64,000 bases of DNA from Epiperipatus broadwayi (GCA_028023455.1 JAQFVV010006208.1:11612984-11676983); one strand, 5' to 3'. Shown: positions 21,451 through 33,828, numbered from the stretch's first letter. The notes: generated by a model not told the origin, from the sequence alone. Numbers and translations are program-made.

Positions 21451-22710
21451 ATATAGGCGAATATTAAGCATTTGAAAATGAGAGTGTGAAGATATTAAAT
21501 AATCCTTTCAATTCCTTTTATTATGTTTTTAATGAATAATGCAAATTTTTTACAATTTACAATACAGCATTATTAGATGAAATATTAATCATATATAATG
21601 AGTTATTTATTAATATAGTGCTATGTTTTTAAACTGCAATAGTAATCATGGATCATTCCATTAAAAAATAAAAAAAATAATATTAAAAAAAAAAAAGATT
21701 TTTTAAAATAATAATTTTTTGTAAATAGTACACTAAAAAGTAAAAAAATACACCAAAAAATATTTTCCGTCATTTCATCAAAGCATTTGAAGCCATAGAA
21801 ATCAAAAGGGCCTCAAATGCTTTTATGAAATGACACAACATATTTCTTAGTTGGATTATTTTGTAATTTTTTTATTTTTTAGTCAGTGGTTACATAAAAG
21901 CATCATTTAAATAAATAAAAATTAACAGTTTTTTCATTTTTTTATTGTGTGAAGCTTTTCATTATTTATTATATTTTAAGTTATTTTGCAACATTGTTCT
22001 ATTCTTTTTTATTTTAGTTTTATAACTTTTTATTTTTGTGTGAATGTGCTTTTAATAAATAATTTTTTTTTTATATAGCACATATTTACTTTTCCATTAT
22101 ATCCATTGCTTTAAATGAGTAGATTTTTTAAATGAATGGATAAAACAGACATTTATAATAAATAGCTGACTGCAGGGTAATAATCATCTTTTCATTAGTC
22201 CTTCATAGAGGAACAGTGAAGGAAGAGACAGTTCTTATCAGGCATTCCGGTTGGTGGATAGTGAAGATTTGCGTAATTTTTTACTCTTCTTTTACTCTAA
22301 GACTAAGAATAGCTAGATACTCACTTTCAATGAATATTCAATAATTAATTAGGTTAATTCTTATTTGAAATGAAATTTCTAAGATTCAAGATTTATTGTT
22401 CTTGATTTAACTCCAAATCATATACCTGACAGATGTGTACTGATAACATTCACAATAATTTTGAAAGATGCAACTTAGTTAAGGCTTGAATTAGGAATCC
22501 AATTTGACTATCCTGTCCTGCTCAGTTTGTTTTTCTTTCAGTTTATTGATTGATCTTTTAGGTGAGGCCATTCAATGAACTACTTGAAGACTATCCTTAC
22601 TTTCACATCTATGCTTGAAAGCTGCTTTACTGATTTTAGAATTCAGGAAATATATGTAATATAATAGCCTTCTTCTTGGTTCAGATACAGATGAAATTGA
22701 GTCTTAGACC
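21451..22710. other. AT-rich spacer with one fold-back
   Basis: Contains a hairpin near 21765-21835 (gtcatttcatcaaagcatttga against tcaaatgcttttatgaaatgac). No gene otherwise. Confidence 0.4.
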
Positions 22711-23108
22711 CAAATATTTTTATGCCTCTTTTATGATCATGAAATATAAAATGTCAATGCTTGTAATGTTGGGGTAAAAACCAGATACTTGTAAGATGAT
22801 CACCCCATGCTAACTGTTCCTGCTTACTGCCTGCCCATATGAGAACCTTAAGGAACTTATAGATACGCTGCATAAAATAACCCAAAGAGGAAAGGAAAAG
22901 TATTGAACCTAATATGCCAAGCAAGCTTCCATTAAAATATTTATTAGTCACCGTCATCATTATTCTTTTGCTTCCAATTAATACCATAAAATGGACGCTC
23001 ATGTCGGACTTATGCCAATAGCATGATTAAAGCACAACATTACTGTTTTACATTTTAATCATTAGAGTCAGAATTTATGATCATAAAAGAAGCATAATAA
23101 GAATATTT
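22711..23108. mobile_element. Miniature inverted-repeat element, ~400 bp
   Basis: The ends are inverted copies (tgcctcttttatgatcatgaa near 22720 and ttatgatcataaaagaagca near 23080). The 82-codon minus ORF inside has no recognised family and is probably fortuitous. No clear target duplication. Confidence 0.45.
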
Positions 23109-23989
23109 GACTTTAAGCTCATTTCATTCTGGATCTAAAAACAAGAAAAAAACTATTGCATCACACATCCATACGAATACATCTTTTGAAGATCAAAACA
23201 AATATTGATATATAAATATGTGTGTGTTAGTAACACTAAAGAGATTAAAAAATACTTTCAAATCCTATATACTGTATTTCCAGTTTAGTTTAAGAGATCC
23301 TACCATTAGTTAAGTTACAAATTTTCATGGATGTTGTAATGTAGCAGTTTTATCTTAATGGCTTGTCAAACTTCACTCCATTTTTTTTTGTGTATTGATA
23401 TTGAATAGAGCACTTTAACTTCTCAGCATCTACTCTTTTAATCAATATATTTTATTTTTTTATTTATATTTCCCAGAACTCCCCCCACCCCAATAAAATA
23501 ATTTGCACATCGTATGTTAATGATTATTTTTTTAAAAAAACACAATATATTTTGCTATAAATTGTAGACTATCAGCTTTGTATATCGTGTGGATGTTTTT
23601 ACTTTTTAAAAATAAACTTGTCGTATCTTCATGTTTATATATTGTACTAGATAGGGTAATGAGCACAACACTAGTGATGATAAATGATTATATCATATAT
23701 TGGACAGTTACCAAATACTGGATGACCAACTACTAAACTAAATTGTCAATGACAAAATGCTCTAAACTATATTCATCAAATGATCGATAATTAGATCATT
23801 GTGGGAACCATCCACCCACATCAATTTATATAGATTCATTACTGATAATATGATTTCAATGGAGTAATACTGACAAACTAGTTAGGATTTCTCAAGTAAT
23901 AATCATGTTTATTCCTTAATCTGGACTGATCATAATGCTAATCTGAGATAGAGTAATCACTTTATCACTTCTAGAATCAGAGATAGAAA
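23109..23989. other. AT-rich spacer
   Basis: Nothing recognised. Confidence 0.35.
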
Positions 23990-24675
23990 GGGTAACATTT
24001 GGTTACAGCAACAGCTCACACCTGTGACTAAAAATGTAACAATGTCCAATTCCCTTTTCAATGGGAAGCTTTCCTATTGGGACACTCATGCTCTAATTAA
24101 GGGCAGCAGTCCCATCACTGAGACTAGATTCCATCTAGGGATCAAGCGACTTGCGAGGTTAACAAAGTTCTGGAAGCTGGAGGTGAAACTAGTAGATTTT
24201 ATAATTAAAAGTTAACCTTGAGGCCCTACCAACTGCTGCATTCCTCCACCACAAGCAGAGGTATAAAATGGATCTGGTGTGTCCACTATGCAAGAAAACA
24301 GATGAAACAATTTCCCACAATCTTCAGGAATGTGATACCTGGAATAAACTACGCTACATAACATTGCAAAAGACCACAGATAAAGACTGGGCCTGGGTGG
24401 ATATGGCAAAAGCTTTTAAAAAAGGCTCCTTTGGCAATATTAGATTGGCAACTTACATTAACTTTGTCATCTGGTTGGCACAAAATAGAATAACTTTTGA
24501 AAAAGGAATAGATTACAATATTGAGGAGTTATATATACTTCAAATTGCTAAATGATGCCTAGGACCATGACAAGAAGACATGCCAGTCATGGCTAACTGA
24601 ACAGACTTGGAAACAGGTTAAACTAGGTCCATGCCTTGCCTAGTGTAGTGTATACCTTATATAATAAATAAATCG
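23990..24675 (+). pseudogene. Poly(A)-type LINE ORF2 C-terminus (LINE-2)
   Basis: Broken frames encode LSYWDTHALIKGSSPITETR and then MDLVCPLCKKTDETISHNLQ followed by EC. The CPLC...H....C spacing is the zinc-binding element found after the RT in several LINE clades (zf-RVT type). The region continues to FVIWLAQNRITFEKG and ends near AATAAATAAAT. Related relics are at 28.5, 39.9 and 53.9 kb. Confidence 0.6.
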
Positions 24676-24843
24676 ATACATTAGTGACTAGAAATTACAA
24701 GAGCTCAAAGGACCATAAAATATCAGGATGATAAATCCTAGGAAATGAAGGTCGCTAAGGTCGAACATATTAATAGAAGTTTAGAAATACATAGAAGGGA
24801 AAGTGACTGCCTTACAAGTGGTATGCCATGCAAACCAAGAAGT

Positions 24844-24879
24844 ATGCATATATATATATATATATATATATGCATACTT

Positions 24880-24913
<34 letters not shown>
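24844..24913. repeat. Palindromic TA microsatellite
   Basis: Two (TA)n runs surround tgcatacttct, with agtatgcatata on the left, forming a perfect hairpin. Open frames here on both strands are artefacts of the repeat. Confidence 0.85.
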
Positions 24914-24916
<3 letters not shown>

Positions 24917-24919
24917 ACA

Positions 24920-25551
24920 TTTATAACAGAACTGGGAATGCTTAAATGGTGAAGTAGACTTTTACAATTGGACAATCCAAGGACAATATTCCCACTGAAA
25001 CTGAAGTGGTTGCTTTGTTCCTTTCTCCCAAATAGTCATGAGGCATGAATAGAGGTGTTTTGAAAGTTTAACATTGCAGTTAATATAACAAACTTTTTTT
25101 GAATAACTAAATGGAGAAATGGACATGTATAATTGGAAGATTTTGTGAACAATAATTTAAGCATAAGAAGTTGGGTTTATGTGTGTGAGTCTGGAGGGGC
25201 AGGTGAATTTTGTGTCACTGCACATCTGGAACCATAAAAACCCACTTACTTATCCATATATTTATACTTGAATGTTTATAAATCATATGCACTGAATCAA
25301 TTGTATGGGTGTGGATGCACTTGACACACACCGACATTCCCTAAATTTGTTTGTAACAATTCTTGTTGATTGCATTGTAATATCCAAACTTATGCCTCTC
25401 GAATTGTCTTGAGGCACAAATAAAGGCATTTGAAAGTAAGTGTTTATCCTTATTACTTTTTGACTATTGGTTAACTACTCATTTATTTATTGTCTAGTCT
25501 CTTTTCACTATATTAGGAGAACCACAAACATATATATAAATAAATTGTATG
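24920..25551. other. Spacer with duplicated block
   Basis: A block with ttgaggca.aaataaagg.attttgaaagt occurs twice (about 25037-25065 and 25405-25435). This may be a repeated element end. No coding sequence. Confidence 0.35.
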
Positions 25552-25563
25552 CTATACAATCAA

Positions 25564-25737
25564 AACATCACATGATCACCATCTCTTATGCTAGCACATA
25601 ACTTATTAAACAGGCAAAACTCTCCATACAGTAATGCCACCTGCACTAGATGGGGATTTTATGCACATGCCTTCTGGCATCCATTGATTACTCTGGTTGG
25701 CACAAGGTGACACTACTGTATGGAGAGTTTTGCCTGT
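25564..25737 (+). mobile_element. HHR-B family element, fold-back deletion form
   Basis: A 174-bp insertion is flanked by a perfect 12-bp target duplication (ctatacaatcaa at 25552-25563 and 25738-25749). It has the family 5' end (aacatcacatgatcacc) and inverted internal arms (caggcaaaactctccata against tatggagagttttgcctg). It lacks the ribozyme middle. It is closely related to the copy inserted in the glyoxalase II sequence. Confidence 0.85.
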
Positions 25738-25749
25738 CTATACAATCAA

Positions 25750-26410
25750 GTTGAAGATTGGATAAAGACTGAATATGAACTAACTTTTTAATTTTAAAAC
25801 GATAATTTAATGAATTAAAAAATTATGAAAATAATACAGAAATCTGATATCATCTAGATACATATATAAATAAATAAATAATTCCTACACTGTGTGCATA
25901 TATTTCTGGTTAGGTTTAATACTTTATTTAGCCCGCCCTCTCTTTTCAAAGATATATGCACATATTGCAAAAAAATCATTTATTAATTATATATGCACAC
26001 TTTGCGAACTATCCCTTTAGAATAAACATGTAATTGATTGAATGAATAATCTCATAATAAAAATATATTATTTAAATAAAATGCAAATTTTGTAAAATCT
26101 TCAAAAGAGAGAAAGAAAAAAAATAAAAACGTTACAGATTACTTAATCCATTACCAATTATATGCTAGTTTGATGAAATACTTAACTAGAATGTAATTAA
26201 AATTAAGACTCACTGATTTTCAGTGAAAGCATTCTGGTATTACCTTTTATATTTTCATATTTTGTTTGTCTTTATTTTAGTTCCTTTACTCCGCTCAGAC
26301 TAATTTTAACACACATTTTGGATAGCACTCAAAATAATTAGCTTCTTTTCAGAATAATCTTTCCAGTTAGAGAATCTCTCCAAATTTTAGATTGTATAGC
26401 ACTAGCTTAT
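25750..26410. other. AT-rich spacer
   Basis: Nothing recognised. Confidence 0.35.
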
Positions 26411-26414
26411 CTGA

Positions 26415-27175
26415 ATTTTACATCTTTAAATTGTAATTACATGTTGAACTATTTCCATCACCGAAAATTAAATACTGAATGTATATAAAACAATATTTTA
26501 AACTTTATTTAAATATTACAATTACATTAAACTGTTAATAATAGCACACAGGTTAATGTATAGCACAACTTTTGAGTAGAACTATTCTCTTATCTTTTTC
26601 AGGTGTTGTTAGCCTGACATGTGACAGTACTATTTTTTCAGGTGTTGCTAGCCTGACCTGTGACAGTACTATTTTTTCAGGTGTTGCTAACCTGACCTGT
26701 GATAGTACAACTTTTTCAGGTGTTGTTAGCTTGACCTATAACAGCACTACTTTTTCAGGTGTTGCTAGCCTGACCTATAACAGCACTACTTTTTCAGGTG
26801 TTGCTAGCCTGACCTGTGACAGTACTGTTTTTTCAGGTAGCCTGATGTGTGACAGTACTACTTTTTCAAGTGTTGCTAGCCTGACCTGTGATAGTACTAT
26901 TTTTTCAGGTGTTGCTAGCCTGAGTACTACTTTTTCAGGTGTTACTAGCCTAACTTGTGACAGTACTACTTTTTCAGGTGTTGCTAGCCTGACCTGTGAC
27001 AGTACTACTTTTTCAGGTGTTGCTAGCCTGACCTGTGACAGAACTACTTTTTCAGTTGTTGCTAGCCTGACCTGTGTCAGTATTAGCATGGGAACTGAAC
27101 CTTAACCTTTAGATTCAGTAATCATTCGATATTTAATGTGGGAGATGGTAAAAATAGACCAATATATAAATACAA
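26415..27175 (-). mobile_element. PLE-2 terminal element expanded by internal minisatellite
   Basis: The outer parts match PLE-2 termini: attaaactgttaataatagcacac on the left, and on the right an inverted gatggtaaaaatagaccaa and atataaatac end. The segment between the hammerhead-like stretch and the tRNA B box is multiplied into a 39-bp tandem array (next entry). Confidence 0.7.
26603..27086. repeat. 39-bp minisatellite, ~13 units
   Basis: The unit (gtgttgctagcctgac...tactactttttcag, 39 bp) repeats about 13 times with point differences and two short units of 33 and 30 bp. Because 39 is a multiple of three, both strands stay open over long stretches. The 177-codon plus and 104-codon minus frames are therefore by-products, not genes. 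The unit is single-copy in the PLE-2 elements at 14, 16.9 and 53 kb. Confidence 0.92.
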
Positions 27176-27179
27176 TTAA

Positions 27180-28339
27180 ACTGACATCACCACTAACCTT
27201 CAGGCAAACATTATTTATTTGAAGTATATCATTTTTTTAATTTTAATTCATTGGCTAATTTTAATTTTTCATCACTTTCTACTGATAGGCAGAGTATTGA
27301 TTCACAGATATATTTCCAATTGTAGAATGATAATAGGCAAGTTATAAAACACTTAAGGTCACATCTATTCATTACCATTGACTACATTCCTAGAGACTGG
27401 CAATACACAATTAAGAATGTTTATAATTCTAATCAGTGATAAATGACTCTTTCATGGCCACAAACAAAAATGATACGGCTAAGCTATGGCTTTCAATGCA
27501 GGATTTTCTTCTTTTTGTGTGGCAAGTCGAGGCTAATTTATTTTTTCTTGAAGAGTTGCTTTTAGTTCTTAATTTTATTTCTGATGCCTTTAAACACCAG
27601 TAGCAAAAGCAAGTAGAGAGAACTGAAGACAAATGACCTTATTCCTATTACTTCTTATCTTTTATATACTTTCTCTATATTCCCACTTCCTCTCTTGAAA
27701 CAATTTGCGTTTGCTGAATTAAAAACAAGTATTTACTTTTGAATCCATTTCTGTTAATAATTCATTTAATTAATAAATTTAATACCTAATATAACTTGAT
27801 TAAAATTACATTTTTTTAATCTTCAAACAACATTTTTAGTTTTTATAAATATTGAAATCTAAACTTAAAAATGTAAAATTATCTTTGCAGAATTATCAAA
27901 GTAAAGATAAACAAATTCTTTACAAACAAAATTCATTTCATAATCTCCAATTTTCAATTTATATATTAACTGCCATAATGTTCAATTACACAAATAGAAT
28001 TTAAAATAGTTATAAATGATTACATAGCAGGCAATTTTATTCCCTACTAAAAATACATTTTTTTAAAAGTAAAATACGCATACAATTACAGTATAAATCT
28101 TTCTGGTATACATTTGTTTGGATTTGATATATTAGTCACAATTATTATGACAATGAATTTCATGATCAGATCGAGAAGCTCATCGTTCAAACTTGGTCTG
28201 TAATTATTATGTAACTAGTTTTATATCAGAACAACTGGCTCTTCATTTAGTGATTTAGCCGGGAATCATTATGCAGTCCCTATTTTAATTGGCAGCAATC
28301 CTTTGTTATTCTCCACCTGACTGGACCACTTATTTTTTA
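27180..28339. other. AT-rich spacer
   Basis: Nothing recognised. Confidence 0.35.
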
Positions 28340-28790
28340 ACCTTAAATTAATATTTAATTAGCATGCCTGAGGATAGGCTCTTCATCCAGTGGCCTAAGT
28401 TGCCCCCAAGTGTTCCCAAAGAACTTTTCTGGTGTTAACAAGTGATCCCTGAACATAGTCCTTCGAATAAATTTTTTACATATCTCCCATGGTTCCTTAC
28501 TTCCTTGCTTAAAAACAAAATAATTTTTAGTTCACATGGCATAAAGCAGAAACAGTCCCATTTTAATCGCAGCAAAAACATCACTCGCTATAGCGTCGTT
28601 GATTCTTAGAATTTTCATGTTAGCCGGCAGTACTCTTGTTATAATATTTTGTCTAGCATGACTCAAAAATGGGCAAGCAGTAAAAATATGTCCAATAGTT
28701 TCATCTGCTATTTTAGAGGATTTTCTATAATTTACGAAAAATGATTCGTTGGCAAGGCTTTCAAATAACGTTTCTTGTCTCACTAAATAT
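28340..28790 (-). pseudogene. LINE-2 ORF2 C-terminus relic
   Basis: The minus frame encodes ADETIGHIFTACPFLSHARQ, similar to TDETISHNLQEC in the 24.3-kb relic. After an in-frame TGA it continues as TKNYFVFKQGSKEPWEICKK and DEEPILRHAN before a stop. The single stop separates two otherwise good blocks, so decay is modest. Confidence 0.6.
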
Positions 28791-28924
28791 GAATTTTAAT
28801 CAATTATGCTTTATTACATTTACAGAAAATTGGATTTAAATCCTTAACATTGTTCAAGTAATTAAGATTTTTTTAAAAAAATGTTTGAGTCCTAAAGTAT
28901 CACATATAACTAGTTTTTTTTTCT

Positions 28925-29240
28925 TTTATAAGCATGTTAGGAGTAACAAGAACATATCAAAAACAAAATATATGGTTGAGAGAACAAACAAATCTTACTG
29001 ACATCATTGAAAGAATTAAAAGACTGTAGTAGAGTTTGGCTAATCATACTGCTAGAAGTGATGATAACAGATGGACAGTTGAAATCTGAAATTGGATTCT
29101 ATGAGATTGTAAAAAACCTAAAAAGGAGACCACATGTTAGTTGGATGGATGGGCTGATGTGTAGAAGAAAAGCTACAGTTTGGAGCAGATGCATTGAAGA
29201 GACCTTCATCCTGCAGTGGATTGATAATGGATATATATGT
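28925..29240 (+). pseudogene. RTE LINE 3' relic
   Basis: Decayed match to the RTE C-terminus: atgttaggagtaacaag (MLGVT), agagaacaaacaaatcttac (REQTNLT), RRPHVSWMDG, and the conserved end gaccttcatcctgcagtgg. Frameshifted throughout. Confidence 0.7.
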
Positions 29241-29251
29241 GTATGATATAT

Positions 29252-29330
29252 TGTAGAAGGAAACAACTCTTCTCACATGCACTATTATATAAAATGCACA
29301 TGTGAAGAAAAATTTCCTTCTACAATATTT
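29252..29330. repeat. Hairpin repeat
   Basis: The arms atattgtagaaggaaa and tttccttctacaatat, with inner cacatg pairs, form a strong hairpin directly after the RTE 3' end. Confidence 0.6.
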
Positions 29331-29339
29331 CATGTGTTA

Positions 29340-31400
29340 TTAATTATTACTTGCTGTACTTGTTAATGGTATAGTTTTCATTTTATTAAAACCATATTAC
29401 ATGACTTCAGTTATACAAAACCAACAATAACGTCTGTTCTATCCATACATATCTAATCTTTTATTTAATTTTTTTAACATATAACATATGCATGAGTTTT
29501 AATATTCAATTTCCACAGCTATATAACTAACTTCACTGTTCTTTTTTTCCTCTGATTACTAGGGTATATAATGCTACCATTATGATATATATATATATAA
29601 GAAAAAATGGATTCTAGGTATTCCTGCATGCAAAGGTAATAGTCTCTCTACAAAAAAGCAGTAAAGAAGGGTTAGTGATTTTCTATCTTTATTTTATTCT
29701 ATAGCAAAGAAAGATTAAATTCCACTTACTAATCAATAATTAAATGACATTTGAAAGGAAAAAAAATTATATTTGAACCTGAAAAAAAAATTCCAAGATT
29801 TACCTGGTCTGAATTCAAATCCCAAAATTGTTATTTTAGCTTAATGTTTAGGAGTCATGCTAACTCAACTACTAAATGGTTATATTGTATTCTGTAATAA
29901 CTGAGTTAAAAAATAAAAGTTATGTGATATGTTTGAACCATCCTCATAAATATAGAAAATTATTCATTTATGCTCCATACACTAAATTTTTAAAAGCCTC
30001 ATGATATAATGTTTTGTGACACAGTTTAAGTATACTGTATTATATGCACAAAATATCTATAATATTCTGGGATAGAATTTCGTAGGTAAATTCAGAACTT
30101 TTTCATCTAACTAGTTTCCTATATAGCTAACACTCCAATAATAGTTAGAAAAGGGATATCTAACCATTCTTATTTGAAAGATATTAAAGTACGCTTTAAA
30201 ACAATCTGTTTATTATTTAAAAAAACAATTGAAAATTCTGGAATTAATGAAAGGTGTGTAATATACTTACAAATGCTGACATATAGTTTATTTTAGCCTT
30301 TTTAAAAATATTCCAGTGGACTCATTAATTAACTAATAAATATATAAATAAACACATTATATTGTAATATTAAAGTCTTTATGGAATAATCAAATCACAA
30401 ACAGTCAGGATTTTATTTCTGTTAGCAAGGCCAAAACTAATTCAGATAGATCTAGTATTGGTTGATAAAAGGGTATTCAGATTTTACTGAAAAGAAAGCA
30501 AAACTCTAGTACAATGTGTGGGTAGTATCAGATCTCAATGGGTGATCAGTTGTAGAGTGAGGAATCAAAAGTTAGAGGTTTCAATATCAATATTAGGCAA
30601 AATAAATCAATCTTTATTGCCTTCAATTTTAGTTTAGTCATCAGAATGAAATTGTTGAGTACAACTGATCCAAATAAGCTCAATGTCACATGATTTGTTA
30701 CGCAGCTAATACGCAATACTTTTTAACTTGACGTCATTAATTAATTATGCAATTCTAGGTGTTAGAAAAAAATGTTTCATCTTATTACTAAGCAGCAGAT
30801 AACCTATAAGTGATGATTATATATTGTTATTTCCAAATATTTCTTGAACAATCAAGTCAATTTCAGAGATGTATATGCACACAGTTGTATATACAGCATT
30901 TGCAATAAAACTTCATTATAGTGTTATATATTCGATAACATCTTTTCTAAGATTAACAAGCATAAACAAAAGTGTAATAAATATCTGATTTGCTTGACAC
31001 TAACTCCCTGTAGATTAGAACTTATAAAATCCGGCTTTAGCTGTTAAAAAAGTAAGACTTCCCTTTTTAAAAAGAGAGGAGGGGTGAAGTGATTTAGTTG
31101 ACCAGAACTTAAATTCTTCACTAATTAAAACCAAGTGACAAAAAAAGATTTATCTATAAGCTAAAACAGAATATTTCACTCAATTTTGGAGTAAATGGAA
31201 ATTTATCAATTGTATTTCATTTCAGATTAAAAAACAAACAAACCAAAATTGAGTTAATTAGTACCAGGTTATTATTTTTTTTATTAATAATTAAATTAAT
31301 AGTTACTTTTGAGATAAATTAACATTAAATCCATTAATGAAAATTTATTTTATTAAAAAATCATTAAATGCAAGTATAATATCTATCCTAAACTTAATAT
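29340..31400. other. AT-rich spacer
   Basis: No gene or clear repeat recognised in about 2 kb. Confidence 0.35.
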
Positions 31401-31501
31401 AATTAGAAAGGACTTGAACTCAGACATTCAAGCTCCTTACAGAAATCCCTTCCTTCTTATACAACCGATACACATGTCCACATACATGTGAAAAAGATAA
31501 A

Positions 31502-31552
31502 TAATTTCCAGTATTTCGTGCTAAACCAGCACTCATCAGTTGGACCAGATCA
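31502..31552 (-). ncRNA. Hammerhead motif (HHR-A), minus strand
   Basis: The core CTGATGA, stem-loop II GTGCT-ggttt-AGCAC and GAAA are perfect, and the 5' side of stem I (GATCTGGTCCAA) is retained. Stem III and the cleavage side are eroded (ATACTGGAAATT), so cleavage in cis is doubtful. Confidence 0.6.
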
Positions 31553-31936
31553 TCATCTCTCGCACATATATACAATCAGTGCTCAGTTTTTATTAAAATA
31601 ACAAATCTTCAAACTTTAATGGACAAGCTTCAATCTTCTCCATCCTCCAACTCTTCAGCGATCCATATTATGGAAAATTTGATGATGTATTCTGCCCATC
31701 TATCTTCTATGTATTTAAATGGAGATATTAAGGTCTTATATGTGAGGGAAGTCAACATGAGTAGGAAAATAATATTGACATCAACAAGGGCTTTGAATGT
31801 TTCATCATTTGATTTTCAATGATACCGATAGCTAGCTAGCGAAGAGTTAGAGGATGGAAAAGATTGAAGCTTGTTTTGAAGATTTGCTATTTTAATATAA
31901 ACTAAGCAGTGATTGTATATATGTGTGAGAAATGGT

Positions 31937-31991
31937 GATGTGCATCAACTGATGAGTGCTGTTTCAGCATGAAATATATCTATTGGAGATT
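31937..31991 (+). ncRNA. Hammerhead motif (HHR-A), plus strand
   Basis: Perfect core CTGATGA, GTGCT-gtttc-AGCAT, GAAA. Stem III is ATA-TC-TAT-like, followed by TGG. Inner stem I keeps TCAA/TTGG with one G-U pair; the outer stem has a mismatch. Confidence 0.65.
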
Positions 31992-32349
31992 ATTTATCTT
32001 TTTCACGTTATGTGATCATGTGAATCCGTTGTATAAGATGGAGGGGATAGCTGTAGGAAGCTTGAAAGTCTGTCTTCAAGTCCTTTCTATTTAAAAAATC
32101 ATTAGTAAAAGGGAATAAAATATATACAATAATAAAATCATTTTATAAAATTATAAACTACAGTAACAAGCAAAAAAACAACAACTTTGTGATAGAAGTA
32201 GGGTAATGGTTTATCTACACCCACAACTTAAGTTTCAAGTCAAGTTTAGAAAAACTAGATTCCATTTAGGTTTATGATTAATACTGATTGATAAATGAAT
32301 ATTTAGCTAATTTTAAGTTGGTGTCTAAAACACTAAATTTTTCATAATC

Positions 32350-32842
32350 CAGCGGTCTTCAACCTTAAGTATAAGCTTTTGCGGATTGGCAGAAGTCTAT
32401 CGATAAATTTTTTTAAAGATGTAAACTGCTTAGCCTTAGATGAGCATAATTGTTATAACTGATCAAAACAACAATGTTAAATATACAAGATGAAGTTATA
32501 TATATATATGGAGTTTGTATAATAAAAAACTTTTTTTTTTTAATTTTGAATTTTTTTAGAAAAGTAATAAAAAATTTAATTCTATCCCCCCCCTCCCCAT
32601 AAACATCTGTGATAACTAGAAAAACAAATTAATTTATGTATGATTGATTAGATTTTGTTTTCTTTCTGTTTCTTTTTTTTTTAATTGGGTAAAAATGAGA
32701 TAAAAAAAATTGTTTATATTAATTAAAAATTTAAACTCTTATTATTTTGTTATTACCAAACTTTCCTCCCAGTCTACCACGAACTGATAAAAAACTTATG
32801 TGGTCTGGCACCAGTCTGTGGACCAAGGGTTGAAGCCCACTG
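32350..32842. mobile_element. Non-autonomous hAT-like element
   Basis: Terminal inverted repeats of the hAT type: cagcggtcttcaacctta on the left, and on the right agggttgaagcccactg, whose complement is cagtgggcttcaaccct. Length is 493 bp with no transposase. The flanking 8-mers do not match, so either the target duplication has decayed or the borders have recombined. Confidence 0.6.
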
Positions 32843-33162
32843 CTCTAGAGAGACTATTGGAAAAGTTTAGAATATTTTTTTAGATATTTGATCAATAACC
32901 AAGCCAATTTATCTTCAGATATTATTAATAAACTAGCTGCCCCTGGCCATGCACAACACCTGTTAATTTTTTTTAATTGGTTGCTGTAATTAAACAAAAG
33001 ATTTTAAATGTTTTGAACCACTAAACATCACATGATCCCCATTTCTTATGCTTACACAATCTGCTTACACGGAGGCTAAACTCTCCATAGAGTAACACCA
33101 TCAGTGCAAACCAGAGGAATCAATGGATGCATGGTTTGTGCATAAAATCTCTATCTAGTGCT

Positions 33163-33232
33163 TACTCATCCAATATCACCAGACTAGTTTCCAGCTTGTG
33201 GCTTTCATCAGTGAGGAGCCTTGAATCTGTGA
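33163..33232 (-). ncRNA. Hammerhead-like motif (HHR-B), minus strand
   Basis: Minus-strand core CTGATGA, a hairpin AAGC-caca-AGCTG, then GAAACTAGTC. ACTAGT is a six-base palindromic stem III with A15.1-U16.1 and C17. Stem II is imperfect next to the core. Confidence 0.5.
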
Positions 33233-33553
33233 ATACTGCATTTAGATCTTAGGATCTAATGCAACCCTCCAGCAAACACTTTTTACCTTATCAGTTAACT
33301 ATAAAGCTTTGAGTCCAAAATGAAAACACAATAATGCTTTCAATTCAAGCTCATTATCTTGTATAGTTGTATATGTTTAATGGTTTAAAATTGATCCTGT
33401 CCAATAGGATTATGGTGATAGTGGTTACTAAAGAACTAAAGACAATAAAAAGTATGGATGTTTTCATTTTGGATTCAAAGCTTTATAGTTAGCTACAAAA
33501 GTAAAAGGTGGTTGCTGGATGGTTGCATTAGATCCTAAGATCTAGGTGCAGTG

Positions 33554-33620
33554 CTCTCAGATATAAGGCTTCTCACTGATGAAAGCACAAGCTGGAAAGT
33601 AGTCTGGCAATATTGGATGA
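33554..33620 (+). ncRNA. Hammerhead-like motif (HHR-B), plus strand, eroded
   Basis: CTGATGA and GGAAA are kept but the stem III 5' base is changed (GAAAGTAGTC), breaking the palindrome. Probably inactive. Confidence 0.4.
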
Positions 33621-33828
33621 ATATGCACTAGATAGGAATTTTATGCACAAACCTTCTTGCATCTCTGGCTGTGAATTTTAAATGTGAGAATTGAAAGACT
33701 ATTATTACCAAATGGATATAGTAAATTTCTAGCCACAGAAAAAAATGGTGGAACAAAAACAATTTTTTTTGTTTCTCTATAAAAACTGTTTTTTAGCTTT
33801 GTAAAAACAAAACAGTCTTGTATACTAA

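Larger units (their letters stand above)
31401..32092. mobile_element. HHR-A large fold-back element, head-to-head ribozymes
   Basis: A 692-bp element has inverted arms of roughly 250 bp and ends matching the family termini (aattagaaaggacttgaac / complement). Each arm carries one hammerhead motif, minus strand at 31502-31552 and plus strand at 31937-31991. Transcripts from either strand would contain one sense ribozyme and one antisense copy. No coding capacity; the 67-codon ORF inside is incidental. Confidence 0.75.
33016..33665. mobile_element. HHR-B large fold-back element
   Basis: Starts with the family 5' end (aaccactaaacatcacatg). Inverted arms (about 33100-33360 and 33455-33660) each carry a hammerhead-like core, minus at about 33163-33232 and plus at 33554-33620. 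Head-to-head organisation parallels the HHR-A element at 31.4 kb. Confidence 0.65.

Noticed and set aside
22754-23002. 82-codon minus-strand frame with a hydrophobic stretch as a membrane protein
   Set aside because: It sits inside a ~400-bp element with inverted ends and has no family match; hydrophobicity follows from AT-rich codons.
26603-27086. CRISPR-like array
   Set aside because: Units are contiguous without variable spacers and lie inside a eukaryotic mobile element.
26572-27105. 177-codon open frame (and 104-codon frame opposite) as a Cys/Ser/Thr-rich repeat protein
   Set aside because: It is the translation of a 39-bp minisatellite that grew within a PLE tail. The unit is a multiple of three, so frames stay open on both strands, and flanks match non-coding element sequence.
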